DNA of 64,000 bases, from positions 1,685,001-1,749,000 of the forward strand of contig JAWNZC010000349.1 in the NCBI GenBank assembly GCA_035771165.1, in the 5' to 3' direction. The notes under the pieces were generated by a model. It worked only from the letters and a program-made list of their open reading frames with translations. It had not been told where the DNA came from and made no database searches. This DNA is from Paragorgia papillata (Eukaryota > Cnidaria > Anthozoa > Scleralcyonacea > Coralliidae). Numbering within the stretch: position 1 is the stretch's first letter; each line of letters starts with the position of its first letter. The position numbers and the translations under genes were made by a program. Of this stretch, positions 34,252 to 49,200 are shown piece by piece.

Positions 34252-37200
34252 GTAAAATAATTCATATATGTCAAGTACTTTAATAAATTAATATATAAGA
34301 CTTATGGAAATTGAAAATAACATTACATTATATTTTACCTTTTCCTAGTTGGAAAGAATATTTTACTGTAAAAATAACAAACAATATGTTTTATTGAAAT
34401 TAAGGCATCTTCATCTGTCAAGAAGACAGAAGATTCGACATTAGTTTCGCCAGAAAGAAGCGGTTTAAATCAGGAAACACAGGATAATATTTCGGAACAT
34501 ACTCCAAGTTCTCAACATGTCATAGCCAGAGTACAGCAGCTGCTTGAGGTATTCTTTACTTTATAATCTTTTAAAACGATAACTATTTAACCTTGTTTAT
34601 AACTTATTGGATAACTTCAGCATCACTCTGCCTTAACCGTGTTTAATAGACGAATCATATCTACATACGTTGGTGTTTATAATTTTCAAGTGTATACAAT
34701 CTCTACGTGGCATTCTATGGGTCATAATTTCTATACTGTGCTGTATTATGTAGTAAACAATGCTATTTTGTCCTCTAACGTTAATTGGACTATCTAGATA
34801 TCTCGGATCTTGCTATCATTACTTCACCAAGATCTTCAAAATAAAAGATATTTGCGAGTTGTCATTGCAATAAAACATAAGAATCAGCCCGATTGTTTTC
34901 ACGTGGTTGAGTAGTCACTACAAAATGGCTCCTGGACTGTCCTGTTCTGATGATCAAAAGCTACATGTATCAGGGGGTGGGTGGTTAAGAGTGACATGAT
35001 GATATAACTTATTAGATTCATCTACATATACCGGTAAACCCAAGATGGCAAAATATACATGTACTGTATTTAAGTCGGGAATTCAATAATGGGTGAGACA
35101 ATTATTTGTGGGTATAATCCAGTTTGTTAGACCCCGTTTACACGATGCCAGTACAATTTGAAAACAGAACAAAATCATGCCAGTGTGTAAATACAGGCCA
35201 AAAAGTCTTGCATTTACACGATGCCGGTATAATATAATAATGGATTAGCATGTGACTATGCTCTTCCAATGAGAATTGAGAAGACTTTGTGAACAGTGAT
35301 GACCCAAATACTGTGGTCAATTTTCTGACAAATATGGCACCTCCGAAAAAGGCTAGGAGGTCTGCAGATCAAGGTGAAGGAGAATTATCAGGAAACTTTA
35401 CATGGAGCAATGATGAAATTGAACTTCTACTTGCTGTAATCTATGAATTCAAGTGAAAAAAGATTTGTAAAAAGTGTAAAAACCATCTCTGTCTTCTTTT
35501 GATTACTTCATTTTTGTTCGTATGCACAGAGTGCATATTCGTATGCACAGAGTGCATAAGTAAATCGCACAGCTTATTTGTTTTTGTTGTATACTGACCA
35601 ACAGCATGCTAGATAAGCATGATATTCATAAAAGTTGTGGCACAAATACATCCTATTTTGAAGAAATTCATTTTCAACAGTATATATTGTGATTACCATC
35701 ATCAAACTGTTATGGCACCGGTGTTTAATACACAATACCAGTTAGTGTTGCATGTTCATTTCATGCCATCAAGGAACCCATCTTCATTTTGTGCCATTTT
35801 CATGTCATTTTTGTGCCAGTATTGTGTGAATGCAAGGCCTAAACAGCACGATTTTGTTCTGTTTTCAAATTGTACCGGCATTGTGTAAACAGGGTCTTAT
35901 TGTTGCTTAACCCATTGCTGCTGGGCATAGTGCACCTAGTAGACATACAGGGTTCGAATTAGTTGAGAAAAAACGATGTGCAACTATTTTTTGAAAATAA
36001 AAGGCTAAAAATATAATATCTCTGTCATAATCTTAACTACTCAGTCAAACCTATGGTCAAACTGCGATAATTTAATAGTCTTAAAACGTTATTTGTAATC
36101 TATTTTTAATAAATAAACATGACATTAAGTAACTTTGAATGGGCATTTTAGCTAATCGCTTTCGGACTCTTGATCAGAAAAGTAGGCGTGTCGGCGCGCT
36201 GCGTAGGACATGTGGTTGTTTTTCTTCTTTCGTTTCTCGGGGTAAACATGCATGGCCTCCAAATCCAATTCTGCGCTTCTTTTGACCATATCACCGATCC
36301 ATCCTATGCTGATCCGAATTCATGTGATTTACTATGGAGTTCTTCTTTACAATTACTGAACCAGTTATAAATGTGTGTGAGAAGTTTTTCGCGGAGGTAA
36401 TTCTGTTTTCTTTCATTGTGCAAACTTTGCAACGCAATGAATGCACCACTTTGCCATCACCGTTGTACTCAAGCCAGTCGGCATGTAATGTTTCTTTCCA
36501 TTTCTCAACGGTGTTTACTTTGCTGGTACAGCCTTTCGATTAAGAAGCCGTAAGTAAAACAAAAGCACTAAAGCCAAATATGGAAAAGCTAAAATATTCA
36601 CACCTGTCATGGCGGCTAAAAATATAATACCTACCAGTCTGATCGTATTTGTGTTGAGCATTGAGATAAAAAACAACTTTATTCATTTCAAAGATTCGCG
36701 AACACGCTGCTAGAGCAAAGCGAAAGCGTTTCTTATAAAATCATAATACCTGTACCGACAGATTGGCATTGCATTACCTGTAAACGTGGACGGATGTTCA
36801 TTGGTCCCAAGTCTGATTTTTTTTGCACATCGTTTTGAAAAGTGATATGCAATTTTCACTATTTGGGCCAAAACGATGTGCAAATTGCACATTGCACACT
36901 GTTAATTCGAACCCTGTAGACATGTATAAATTGGATTTCTGATAGATTTCTTGATTTCAATGGATTTGACTCACAAGTGCAACATACTGTTACAGTGTCA
37001 AACACTGAATTGGTGTAGACAGTAGTGGGTGTACAGTACTGACTTGCTTGATATAGTACTACTTGAAAGTTTGTTTGGTATTTATATCTAATATCAAAAA
37101 GGCAGTTTATTGGTTCTTCTTCTCCTTAACTCTTGCAAATCTTTTTGCACATACTTATAAATCATCTTATACAGTAATTCTTATTACTCGGGCTACTTGT

Positions 37201-40200
37201 GGTAGGCTATTAGGTAGCACAACATCTTACTACACTGTTTGTAGTGCAGTACAATTTTGTACATGATTGATATAAGCCTAAAATTAAAAAATTGCTCAGA
37301 CAAGTACCAGCTTCGCTTTCCAGCTTTACATTTGTTTTTCTGACTGGAAACATTTGATTGACCCTGGTCATTTTGAGAGGAAAGGCAAAAAAATATATTT
37401 CTAGGCTTAATTGTTACCTAATGCCATGGGTAATGTGGAAAACATATTTAGAGTGTCGCACGATGATTCTTTGTCTAGTCAGAAAGCTACATCTATTTAC
37501 AAACTTACACTTGGCGTATAACAAATGTACTGTTTCTATATTGTAGAAGAGATTTAGAAACTGTAGTGTACAGTATAGTATATAGTTTGTAGATACATGT
37601 TGGATACTTTGAACATTGTTTGATCATGAATTCATCATTGTTAAGGCTGGACGTGCACAAAATGATACAGCATCTGTTCACAAAGCTGAATCTACTGAAA
37701 CTCCAGAAAACAGTCCAAGTGATACACCAAATAAAAAGCTTGTTGTTGCTCCTCAGAGCCCAGGGAAACTGGAATACAAGTCTGATGACTCGGAATCTGG
37801 TAAAAAATATGAAGTTGCGACAAAAGAAGAATTGTTACTGCTTGCAAAGAAACAAGAAAAAGCTTTGACAAGATACAAAACCAAATTTTCAGAGGTAATA
37901 ATTTTACTGAATATGTGTTAAAATAAAAAGAAAACAAAAGTAATGTTTTACAGTTGATTTCATATTTACCTTACCATGGAGTGTTGCAAAGTTTGTTGTG
38001 AAGCTGCAAAGTTGTTCAGAAATAGGCAATGTACAGTATCCATTGAAATTCCAAGCTATGAATCAAAGCTCATTTTTATTGGATAATTTCCAATTCTGTA
38101 GTTTGCAAGTCTCAAACTAACATTGGAACTTTCCAATGAACTTCATAACACACCATGGTAAAGTAATATGAAATAACGTGTAATGGGTCATGAAATTGAA
38201 AAAAGAAATTCGAAATAGAGAAAAGGATTAAAGGTAAGATCAAAATACAATAATGTTGAAAATATATTAAATAGTGTTGCATTTTAGGTTGTTGATGCTT
38301 ATAAAAACTTGCAAAAGGAAAATGAGAAATTACAGGTACTGTATTACTGTACATTTTATTATCTGACAATTGACAAATAACTATTTTTTATTGCTACTGC
38401 ATGTTTTGTAATATCCTGAGTTCTGATTGGTCAATGCATGGTTTGTAAAAATGCATATATCTGGATCACGTTCCATCTTTTTCTGTTTCCGGACAACTGT
38501 CAGTGTCCTTGATGTTAATTTAGCTGTTGTGAATTTCTAAGGTTTTCACACCAACTTTTTATAGTTAGTATCATATAATAAATTATTTATTGACATCTTT
38601 TACTTGGTCTATGTGGGAAAATATAAGACCTTGTTGGGTTTTTGGACGAATCTCAACAGCTGTTGTTTAGTCTGTACCATCAAGATCTTGGTCTGATATT
38701 TGAATAATTCAACCCAGTCTCTATTTTGAATAATTAGATTTAATAAGTGTATGAATATTCATGTAATATGTAGTATACCGGTAGTGGTAGTATGTATTGT
38801 ATACTACTCTGGTGGTAGTATACTACTCTGGAGTAGTATACTACTCTGGAAGTCTGGGGCGAACACTTAAGTGTCATAGATTTCAAAGTTCTTAGTATAA
38901 TACATTTTGATACACATGTATGTTAGTATGATGGTAGTACTGTAAGGGTACTTTAAATATTCGTTTACATGTATGTGCCTCTAAATAAGTCTTTCTGACC
39001 TCGTTATGAAGCAAAAATGCCTTTGAACTGCAGAGACACAAACGAGGCGAGATAGGCTGATTAAGACAATATAAAATAATATTTAAATTAATCGCCATTA
39101 TAAGAGTGGTGTATATGATAAGGGTACTGTATAGAGGTACTGTAGATCTTCTAGTTCATATGACAGTAACTAAAACTAATGTGCATGTATTTCTAATTTC
39201 TGTTCAGTTCAATTTAGGCCAGAGTCAGGATAAGCAGATAAGAAAAATATCAGAATTAAAAGAGGTATTTATGATACTATAATTATTTTAAAAGCAGATG
39301 GCACTGCTGAGATTTTAGAGAATGAAGTAAATGTACTACCAAAATCAGTAAAGCATCTTTTCTGGAAGACAAGAGGTGGTTTGGAAGCCTGCCAAACTTT
39401 TATGCTTCAGCTTATATGACATCAAGCTCAGAGGTGCAGCATGCTATGTGAACGAAATCAATGAATTCTGTTGAACAAGATTGGGTTTTTTTATGGAGTG
39501 TACTATAGTATTACACATACATTCATTTTAGAAAATAACATCAAATAAAGCATCTTATTCTACTGAATTTGTTTATATTGTTGAATTTGTTCGCACGCCC
39601 ACTGCATTCCCAAGCTTCATGTTATATACATGTAATCAGAACATTTGGCGGATGTCTTACAAGCGTCTTTTGTATTCCGGAAAACACACTTCAATAATTT
39701 TGGTAGCACAGGTGTTTTGCTTGCCACACTATCAACCCATCATTGATTGGAGTGGATTTTAAGAACATGTGATTGATACATATTAGTGTAACATAGTGTA
39801 ACACAGTGCCTACTGTACATGACATTTTGCTTTGATTTTACCATATCAGTGATGACATACTACAATACTTGTGTAACATAGTGTAACACAGTGCCTACTG
39901 TACATGACATTTTGCTTTGATTTTACCATATCAGTGATGACATACTACAATACTTGTGTTGCACAATATTTGGTACAGTAGTACTGGTTCTTAGGTAGAA
40001 AACCTCAAATAATGTACATACCTGTAGTTCATCTGTAGTCCTCCACAGGCATCTCCGAGGTCTGCATGGTTATTCATATTATTACCCTAACCTTTAGGAG
40101 ATGTTGCCACTATTATAAACTTTGTGTTTGTATACTGTATGTAAGTCATAAAGGTGATTACTGTACTGTTAAGTGAGGCTTTTTGGATTAATTAATTTTT

Positions 40201-43200
40201 ATTAAATATTTAAAGATATACAGAAACTGTGCATTCTTTCTAGGACTGTTGTATTACTGTAATGTTCATAATATATTTACTGTCAGTATAGCATATGAAT
40301 GATTGAACATGAAAATCATGTACATGTACATACAAATGCACAAATCTGTATTTACATGTATCATAAATGTACAGTTTCTTCAGATTTCTCATGACAGGTA
40401 TACAGTACTAGCATGCACTTCTACTAGAAGAGTATTTGTCTCATATGATAACTATCCTTTTTGTCATAAAATTATTGACAACATTAATTACCGTAACGTT
40501 TTTTTCATATATGTTTTTGCTGTACAAGCTACCGTAAAGCAAGATTTAGGGGCTTGTTAGTTAGTGTACTACTTGTCCAGCGTGTTAATATAACATTAAT
40601 AATAGTTTATAAAATAATGATATTCTAATTACAGTATACATGTACATGTATACACTACAATACTTTGAAAAATAGGGGGGGAAATATTAAGTTTGGTTAA
40701 TTGTTTATAACTTTATAGTAATATATTTGGCTTTCTTAGACAATAGAACTGGAGAAAAAAGCGAAGATGCATATTGCAGATTCACTAAAAATTGCCATGG
40801 AAGAAAAGGATGATCTTATCAATGTATTGAAAACTCAGGTGTGACATGCGCTTTATTAATGTTTTCTCTATTTCTAAAAAGCTGTACATACATCGATGTA
40901 ACTTTTAGGATGAACTGTAAAATCATACTGTTTGTACATGGTTGTCCTGTTACTTTAATATATAGTTTTGTGTAAGACGTAGAAAAATTGTGAAATACAG
41001 TGAACACCCGCTATACAGTCGTTTTCAGCTCGATATACGGTAGTATATACACATGTATAGGAACCCGTTTATTAGAACCTGACACATTAAAAAAAATGTC
41101 ATAAGTTAGAGGTCAGGATACCTTGGGCAAAAATGAATCAACTATTTTACTCTCACAAGTGTCCTTCAAGTATTTTGCTATTGCCAGAAATTTTTACTCG
41201 CCAAGAGGAACATGCTGGGCAGGGTTAAACCAGTCCCGTCGAAACGTTGGGTCATGAACAGCAACGTTTAACTCATTCCTGTTCTAGGGCTTCTCTACAA
41301 AATTGTCTGGCATTAAACGGAATAAAATACTAAACACCAATTCGTACAGAAAAGAGTTAAGCCAGAGTAGCGTTGAACTAAGTTTGATTCCTCGCATGTT
41401 TGCGTTTACGTTGTCTGTATTGTAATTAAATTTATTAATGTATTAATTAATTAATAATTAAATTTATTGTTCAGCATTTTCATTTGTCATACAGTACGAT
41501 AATGTGTAAGTTTTTGTTAATTTGTTAATTTAGTTTTGTACACTATATTTGTACACGTATTTCAGCTTATGCATTGTTTGTATACTCTTGCATATAGAAA
41601 ATATATCCGTTTTTTTGCACAATTTTAGGTAGATCTTTTAAAAAGGAAAAACGAAGGAGGCAGTAATCTCGAAGAAACAAGTGAATTGGGTGATGAGGTG
41701 GATAACAAAGAAGGTACTGCAATCAGTTTCTAGCCCTTGGTATTTTTTTTTATTAGAGAATCATGTGTGTGTAGTGTATTTTCAGACTAAAACCTACTGT
41801 AGAAAGTAGAAACACCTGCATGTGAAATCAATTTGATTCCTGTTCTATGCAACTTTGAACCTGTTGTCACAAATACCCAAACTCTTGGTAAAACGTTTTA
41901 TGTATTACCAAAACCGATGATCCGCGGCATGGCCCCCCAAAAACACGTCATGATTTACGCCCAAAACATTAACGAATCCGTCTTCATTCTTAGGCTTTGA
42001 AGTTGACACCGTGAGATCATTCACTGAAATGTGATTGGTCCATTTGCCACTTTTGAATTCTCCAGCCAAAAACGTTTAGGAATGCAGACGGATTCGTCAA
42101 TGTTTTGGGCGGAAATCATGACGTGTTTTTTCGGGCCATGCCGTGCATCATCGGTTTTGGTAATACATGTACCTTATATATACGATCATATACTGCATTT
42201 TATAACCTTTAAAATGTTGCATTCTTTTTGTACAATCGGGATCTGGATTTTCAATCCAGATTCCGGTTATACCTATCTATTTTACAAAATGTTGAACTGG
42301 ATTCGTATCCTAAAAATCTGTTACGGGCATAGATTCTCCAGATTCAATGTTAAACTAGATCACGATTCTCTGTTCTTTCTGAAACCTTTACAATTATCCG
42401 TATTTTTTGCAAGGACATCTTCAGAAATCTTTTGTCATTTTCTAATTGCCAAAGTACACCAGTCAACAGAAAGTAATGACATCATGTATCTTTCATTTAT
42501 TGAAAGAACATAGAAAATAAAGATCTGAAAAATCTAAATGTAGATTTTAAAAAGGCGTAAAGCCTGAAGTGCAGTATACGCAAACTACTTTACCTTTCAG
42601 GTCAAATACAATAACTGTGGAATTTATTGCTCATATATACATGTCATAACGGTACATGTGCATAGAAAATTTAAGACCAGCCATAATAATTCAAGCACTT
42701 CATGTGGTTTCTGTCTATTTAGATTTTTAGCTGGTTTTTATTAGATTTTCAGTGTTCGCTTAAATGTTGTTGCATCATTCGTTACTGTACTATGCACAAT
42801 ACATGTTCATCTATTACTTTATTCTTTATACTATTACTGTATGTACTTATATTATCACTATAGTTAAGTCACTGATTTGCATGCATTTGTATAAGTTGAC
42901 GGTGTATAGTTTATAAATATTATAACAGTAAGGAATATTATATTTTAAATATTTTGAAGGTTCTGTTTCGAAGGATGAAAAACAAGTATTTGTGGACAAG
43001 GTATTTTATTATTTGACTTCTTGCATTGTCATGCTTTATCTTAGCCTGCGTGCAGACTCGTATTACATGTTGACGTTAGTTATATATAACCCGGTGGATA
43101 AGGATAACTCGGTCTGAGCGATAGGGTAACCATAGGGCCAGAGTTATCCCACCTCTATATGAACGCTTTCACCCGAGTTATTTGGGGGGGAGGTGGGGGG

Positions 43201-46200
43201 GGGGAGGTAGGGTCAACGTCTGTATAATTACGCATGCGTAAATTGCCGTGGCTCTATACGTTCACATGAAGCTAGGGTTACCTTGGGGGCCAGGGATAAC
43301 TCAGTATTTGCGTTTTATCATGTGAAACAGGAGCCAACTTTGATAACCCGAGATAACTCGGTCTCATGTGAACAGGCTCTCGTGCGCGCATGCGATGCAG
43401 GTGGTGGGTAATAGGATTGTTTTCCTGTCTGTCTGTCTGTCTGTCTGTCTTCCGCGCCAAGGTCTGGGTAGGAGGCGTTTGGGGTACGTGCATGATCTTT
43501 TGGGACAAGACGAGAGTAGAGATATTTGATGGTGTTTTTTATTTACCTAGATAAAGGATTTGGAAGGAACTGTCGAAGCGCAGGTCAAAGAGATTGCAAA
43601 ATTAAAGGTAAAATGTTTTACTTACATAAGAATCAACCTAAAATAGTTTTAATTTCTGTCGTAAATATACATTTTTAGATACTTAGATTTCTATGCTTTT
43701 AGCTTGTACAGTTTAAGATGTTACATAGAAAAGAATTAATATCCATGTTTATAGCCGAAAAGATTTTAATTGTTCAACAGACTAAAATATAAAAACAGAT
43801 CAATATTACTAAAAACAAGTTAGTAGCTGTATCATTTATGGTATACATATGATAGCAGGCGTTACTGGGTGAGGGGACTGGGGAGAGGGCTTAGAAGTAA
43901 CGCCTGCAGTGGAGCTCTTTGGTTTTGTCAAACACCCCCAAATGAAATATGATCTCGAGCGGCCAATGTCTGAAGCTATTAAATTAACTGGTTGTATTAA
44001 TTGTAATATTTCAAAATCCATGGCATTTAATTCAGTAAAATTTCGCGTAAATTATTATTTCAATAATTCTCTTTGTATAAAAAACAATTATAGTACAAGG
44101 GAGTTAAAAGACTGAGAGTTGGTCGCAAATCTGTGGAAGGGATAAATTAATATTAACGGAATATGTCTGCAGTGTCCGACGGTGTCTGCTGACAAATATT
44201 TCTAAAACTGTGGACTGGAAATGTATGAAATTAGGTGTGAATGGTAGAGTAATCCTGTTTCTATCAGTGGCAACGAATATTCATGAAAAAAAACCAGTAA
44301 TGACAGCGAGTGTTTACCGAAATAAAACAGTTGTGAAAGGTATATAAATAGTAGTGATTATTTAACGGAAATGTCTGCGGCGTCTCACGGTGTCTGCTCA
44401 CAAATATTTCTCAAACTGTGGCCTGGAAATGTATGAAATTAGGTGTGAATGGTAGAGTAATCCTGTTTCTATCAGTGGCAACGAATATTCATGAAAAAAA
44501 CCCAGTAATGACAGCGAGTGTTTACCGAAATAAAACAGTTGTGAAAGGTATATAAATAGTAGTGATTATTTAACGGAAATGTCTGCGGCGTCTCACGGTG
44601 TCTGCTCACAAATATTTCTCAAACTGTGGCCTGGAAATTTATAAAATTAGGTGTGAATGGTAGAGTAACCCTGTTTCTATCAATGGCAACGAATATTCAT
44701 GAAAAAAACAGTAATGACAGTGAGTGTTTACCGAAATAAAACAGTTGTGAAAGGTATATAAATAGTAGTGATTAAAATGTCTGCGGCGTCCCACGGTGTC
44801 TGCTCACAAATATTTCTCAAACTGTGGCCTGGAAATTTATAAAATTAGGTGTGAATGGTAGAGTAACCCTGTTTCTATCAATGGCAACGAATATTCATGA
44901 AGAGAACAGTAATGAGTGTTTACCAAAATAAAACAGTTGAGTGAAAGGTATACCATTATATATTTTCAGAAATTTTATGACTGACAGAGACATATGAAAG
45001 CAAAGCGTCTCACGGTGTTCGCTTTCAAAATCAAATTCAGGAACTTCCTATTATTAAGATATATTCCAAACTCTTGCATGGAGGTTTTAAATATAAAACT
45101 TAGTTGAATGGTATGGGAGTCGAGGAGGCTGACACTCAGTATTTTCATTTGATCAAATCGCAAAAGCACTGCAAGATGCTGTTTAGATATTTCCTTTGAT
45201 TTAAATCGTTTCAGCTTTGTTTGAAAATTAGAATTGAAATTATTAATTTTACTTACTAAACCTTCTTGATTGACAGATTATGGGCGCTAAGCGAATCACA
45301 TTCGGCGTAATCAATAATTAAAATCCCGTTCGTCAGCGAACGGGTTTTACAAAACCAAAGAGCTCCACTGCAGGCGTTACTTCTAAGCCCTCTCCCCAGT
45401 CCCCTCATCCCGTAGCGCCTGCTACGCAGGCTATATCACAATACACCACACACGATACCCTATACATGATACACGAAGATATTACACAGTACAGAATACA
45501 GAATACACAGTACACGATACGCAATACACATTACACAGTGCAGAATACATCATGCACGATACACAGTACACAGTACACAGTCAGTACACAGTACACACTA
45601 CAGAGTACACAATACACAGTACGTAGTACAGAATACACAATACACAGTTCACAGTACAGAATACACAATACACAGTACGGAGTACAGAATACACAGTACA
45701 CAGTACAGAATACACAGCGCAGAATACACAGTACAGAATACACAGTACAGAATACAGTACAGAATACACAGTACAGAATACACAGTACGCAATACACGTA
45801 CAGATAACACTTATTACACAGTACACAATATATATTACAATACGCAATACACAATACGCACAATACACAGTACAAAATACACAATACACAGTACAAAATA
45901 CACAATACGCAATACATAGTATACATATACATGTGCACAATACACATTACAATACAGTACACAAAACACAGTACGCAATACACATTACAATACAGTACAC
46001 AAAACGTAATACACAGTACACAATACACAGTACGCAATACACTACACAGTGCACAATTCACACTACACAATATGCAATACGTAATACACAGTACAGAAGA
46101 ATATTATACAGTACAGTGCACAATACACAGTAAACAATACGCAATACACAATACAAAGTACACAATGCACAACACAGAATACACAACACTGAAAACGCAA

Positions 46201-49200
46201 TATAATAATACATGTACATATAATATTAATAAAATGTCATTTACTTCCGGTTTTCCTTCGTGGCGTCAAAGAGGTCGCTTACTATTGATTCCGCACGTAC
46301 GAACGAACGAACGAACGAACGAACGAACGAACGAACGAACGAACGAACGAACGAACGAACGAACGAACGAACGAGCTCACAGGAAGAGTATAAAGCTGCC
46401 CGCAGGTAATTCATCGGGGCACCGAAAATAATTAGTACAATACAGTACTTGGCTTCATTTTGCTCAAAATGTATTTAAAATTAAAGTTGTGAGTTGAAGC
46501 TACAATGCAAATTACCGAATAGGGAGGAATAGCATTAGGGTTAATAGTACTTGAGTTTGACATCTCGACTGCATGCACATAAATCTGACACACTCTAAGT
46601 CGGCATAAAACGCATTTCATATATAACATAGCTTTTTATTCATAACACAACTTATTTACATGTACATAACTTAATTCATACGTAACAAAGCTTGAATCTG
46701 AAATCGTAAAAGGTACAGTATGTTTACTACGGTGTCTTCAGCTTTCTGTTGAATAAAAAATCACTTCAGGCTTTTTCATTTCTTTTACATGGCTATGAAC
46801 TAATTCAGATTTTTTAATTGTACTGCACGATGGCGATTACGGTTTTTCTTTGTTATTTAAGTATTCTCGTAGTTTTTTGTTTAATAGTATCGTTTTACAA
46901 AGTTAAAGTCTATTGCTAAAGCACAATGTTAATAGGAGCAAGAAAGTGCGAGTGAAGTCCAACGTCAGGAATTAGCTCGAAACATCGAACATGTACAGCA
47001 AGAAAAACAAACGGCTATCCAAGAAATGATGAACAACGTGGAGAGCATCATGGACGACAAAAATAACTGTGATGTAGAAATAAAGAATTTATTTGACGAA
47101 CTGCAAGCTACCAAAGTTCTGTTAAAGGATATGAAGATCGAAAAGGAAGAGATTATTCAGAAAATGGACAAAGCTTTGGAGGAATGTGAAGTAAATGAGA
47201 AAAATAAGTTGGGAAAACTTAACGATGAACATAAAGCTTCGATTGAATCGATGTTTGTAGACCACTCCAAGATTGTCGAAGAGCTGAAAAGAGGCAAATC
47301 TGAAGCCATTGAGTTGGTAAAAAGGCAACAGGCAAAGCGAACTGCTGACTTACTAGCAGCCAAAGAAGACGAACATAAGCAAGCTCTTGCAGAACGTGGA
47401 AAAGAATTGGAAAATTTACTTTCTCAAAAGGAAGAACACATAAAAGCTGCTTATTCTGAAAAGGTGAATTTTAAAACTACCTACAATATGTATTTTAATA
47501 TTATTTGTAATAAGTCGTTTTATAAATTTGCATGATCATGAACCTATTACGTGTGGCAATAATTGAAGTATATGCATGTCGGTGATAAATAATGTTAAAT
47601 TGATTATTAATGACAACTTGATTATAAATGATAAATTAAACAGACATTTCCTTGATTATTATGATGATTATTTGATTATAAGGTGACCTATACTACAGAT
47701 AATAACAATTAATTTTTGAATCAACCTCAGAGAATAATCGTGGGACACTTAATATATTTTATCGTCAACCCCTCTTCTCCAATACGTTTTTTGCGCGTTT
47801 ATCAGCAAAGTAACAACATTATTAATAAACAACATTGAAGAGGGGAAGAGATGCAAAAACGTTAAGTGTGCTAACATTATTGTCTAAGATTGTAGGGACA
47901 TGGTTTACAGGCGTATAACGTTGATTTTACGGAGGAAGGAAAACTAGGGAACCCTGCAGAAAAACCCCTTAAGGAACAGGAGAGAACAAACAACTCGGGT
48001 TATACGAGTCTTACTAAGTTAGTTATACTCATCTGAATATACTAATACGAGTGGCGTGTGCTTTTAGTGCGCTCCCTCTCAGTCTCCCTCTCAGTCTCAC
48101 TGCCGAGGATTGTAGTTAAGGTCGGTTAGACGGAGTTAGTACTTGGACGGGTGACCGCTTGTCCGGGTTTTGGACTCGCGTGTGAGTAGAGTTGTTGGTT
48201 CTCTCCTGTACTTCGAGGGTTTTCCTCCGGGTTCTCTGTTTTTTTCCGTCAAATGATTTTAGCTAGTAAATTGTCGAACGCTTCTGATACGAACCCCCCT
48301 GCATGATTCTGAAGTGTGGGTAACTACTTTCTGCGGGTTATGTCGACGTTAATAAATTAAGTTAAAAAAAAAATTAGGGCTGAAAATAAACGCGCTAACA
48401 CCATGTGTGCCACCAGTTTCACCTACAGATCCTAAATATATAGATAACGGATAGTATAGAGCCGCTCTGTCGCATTGCTGAATTTTAAACAGACTAATTG
48501 TGAGCTTTGGCTAATGATTCTTAGTAAAGACTATAGAGGATAACTGTCACTGTGGACATTCCAGCTCGTGTCTAGATTTGTCGAAGTAAACGACTTAGGT
48601 ATAGGTGACTTACTTCGATTGAGGTAACTAGGTGAAGGCTATTTCAGATTCAGTGAAGCACCTGGTTATAAATTTATGTCCAACATTACTAAGGTATTTT
48701 ACGTAGGCTTAACCTCAACACAAACCCCAACCAAGGGTTCGGTACAGTACATCAAAAAGTATCGACGCATGAAGGAACTAATCTGGTACATTCACCTCAC
48801 GCGAGGTGACTAGGATATTTTTAACGTTTGAAAATGTGCGCTTCTTGATTTGTTTATGTTAGGGACAATGCAAGATTACCAAATTGGTTGGCCGATGGGA
48901 AAAAAACAATTTAGTACAAAAACATTTTTGCGTTTTATTAAATTAACAAAGTCTTGACTTTGCATCGACCTTTGGGGGGGAAAAGGTCAATTGCCTTCTG
49001 TTGGTTAAAAAAATTTATTAAAAATGACTTATCTTTTTCACAGCCACATGTACATTACATTGCACCATAGTCAATAGAGATATAGTCTGGAAACCCGGCA
49101 AACTTCAAAGCGCCTATAATGAGCTGTGATTTTATGTTGAACCGAACCTTACAGCGTGCACATCCTTTGTTTTAGGTTTATTAATATTTAAATAGCACGG

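Noticed and set aside
42031..42513. 160-codon ORF in golgin intron 7
   Set aside because: Its first part is the TIR of a MITE and the rest is hydrophobic AT-rich translation with no recognised domain.
45466..46431. Long open frames on both strands (up to about 180 codons)
   Set aside because: They fall wholly in an ACACAGTAC microsatellite and a CGAA tract; the repeat lacks stops in several frames. No coding composition.
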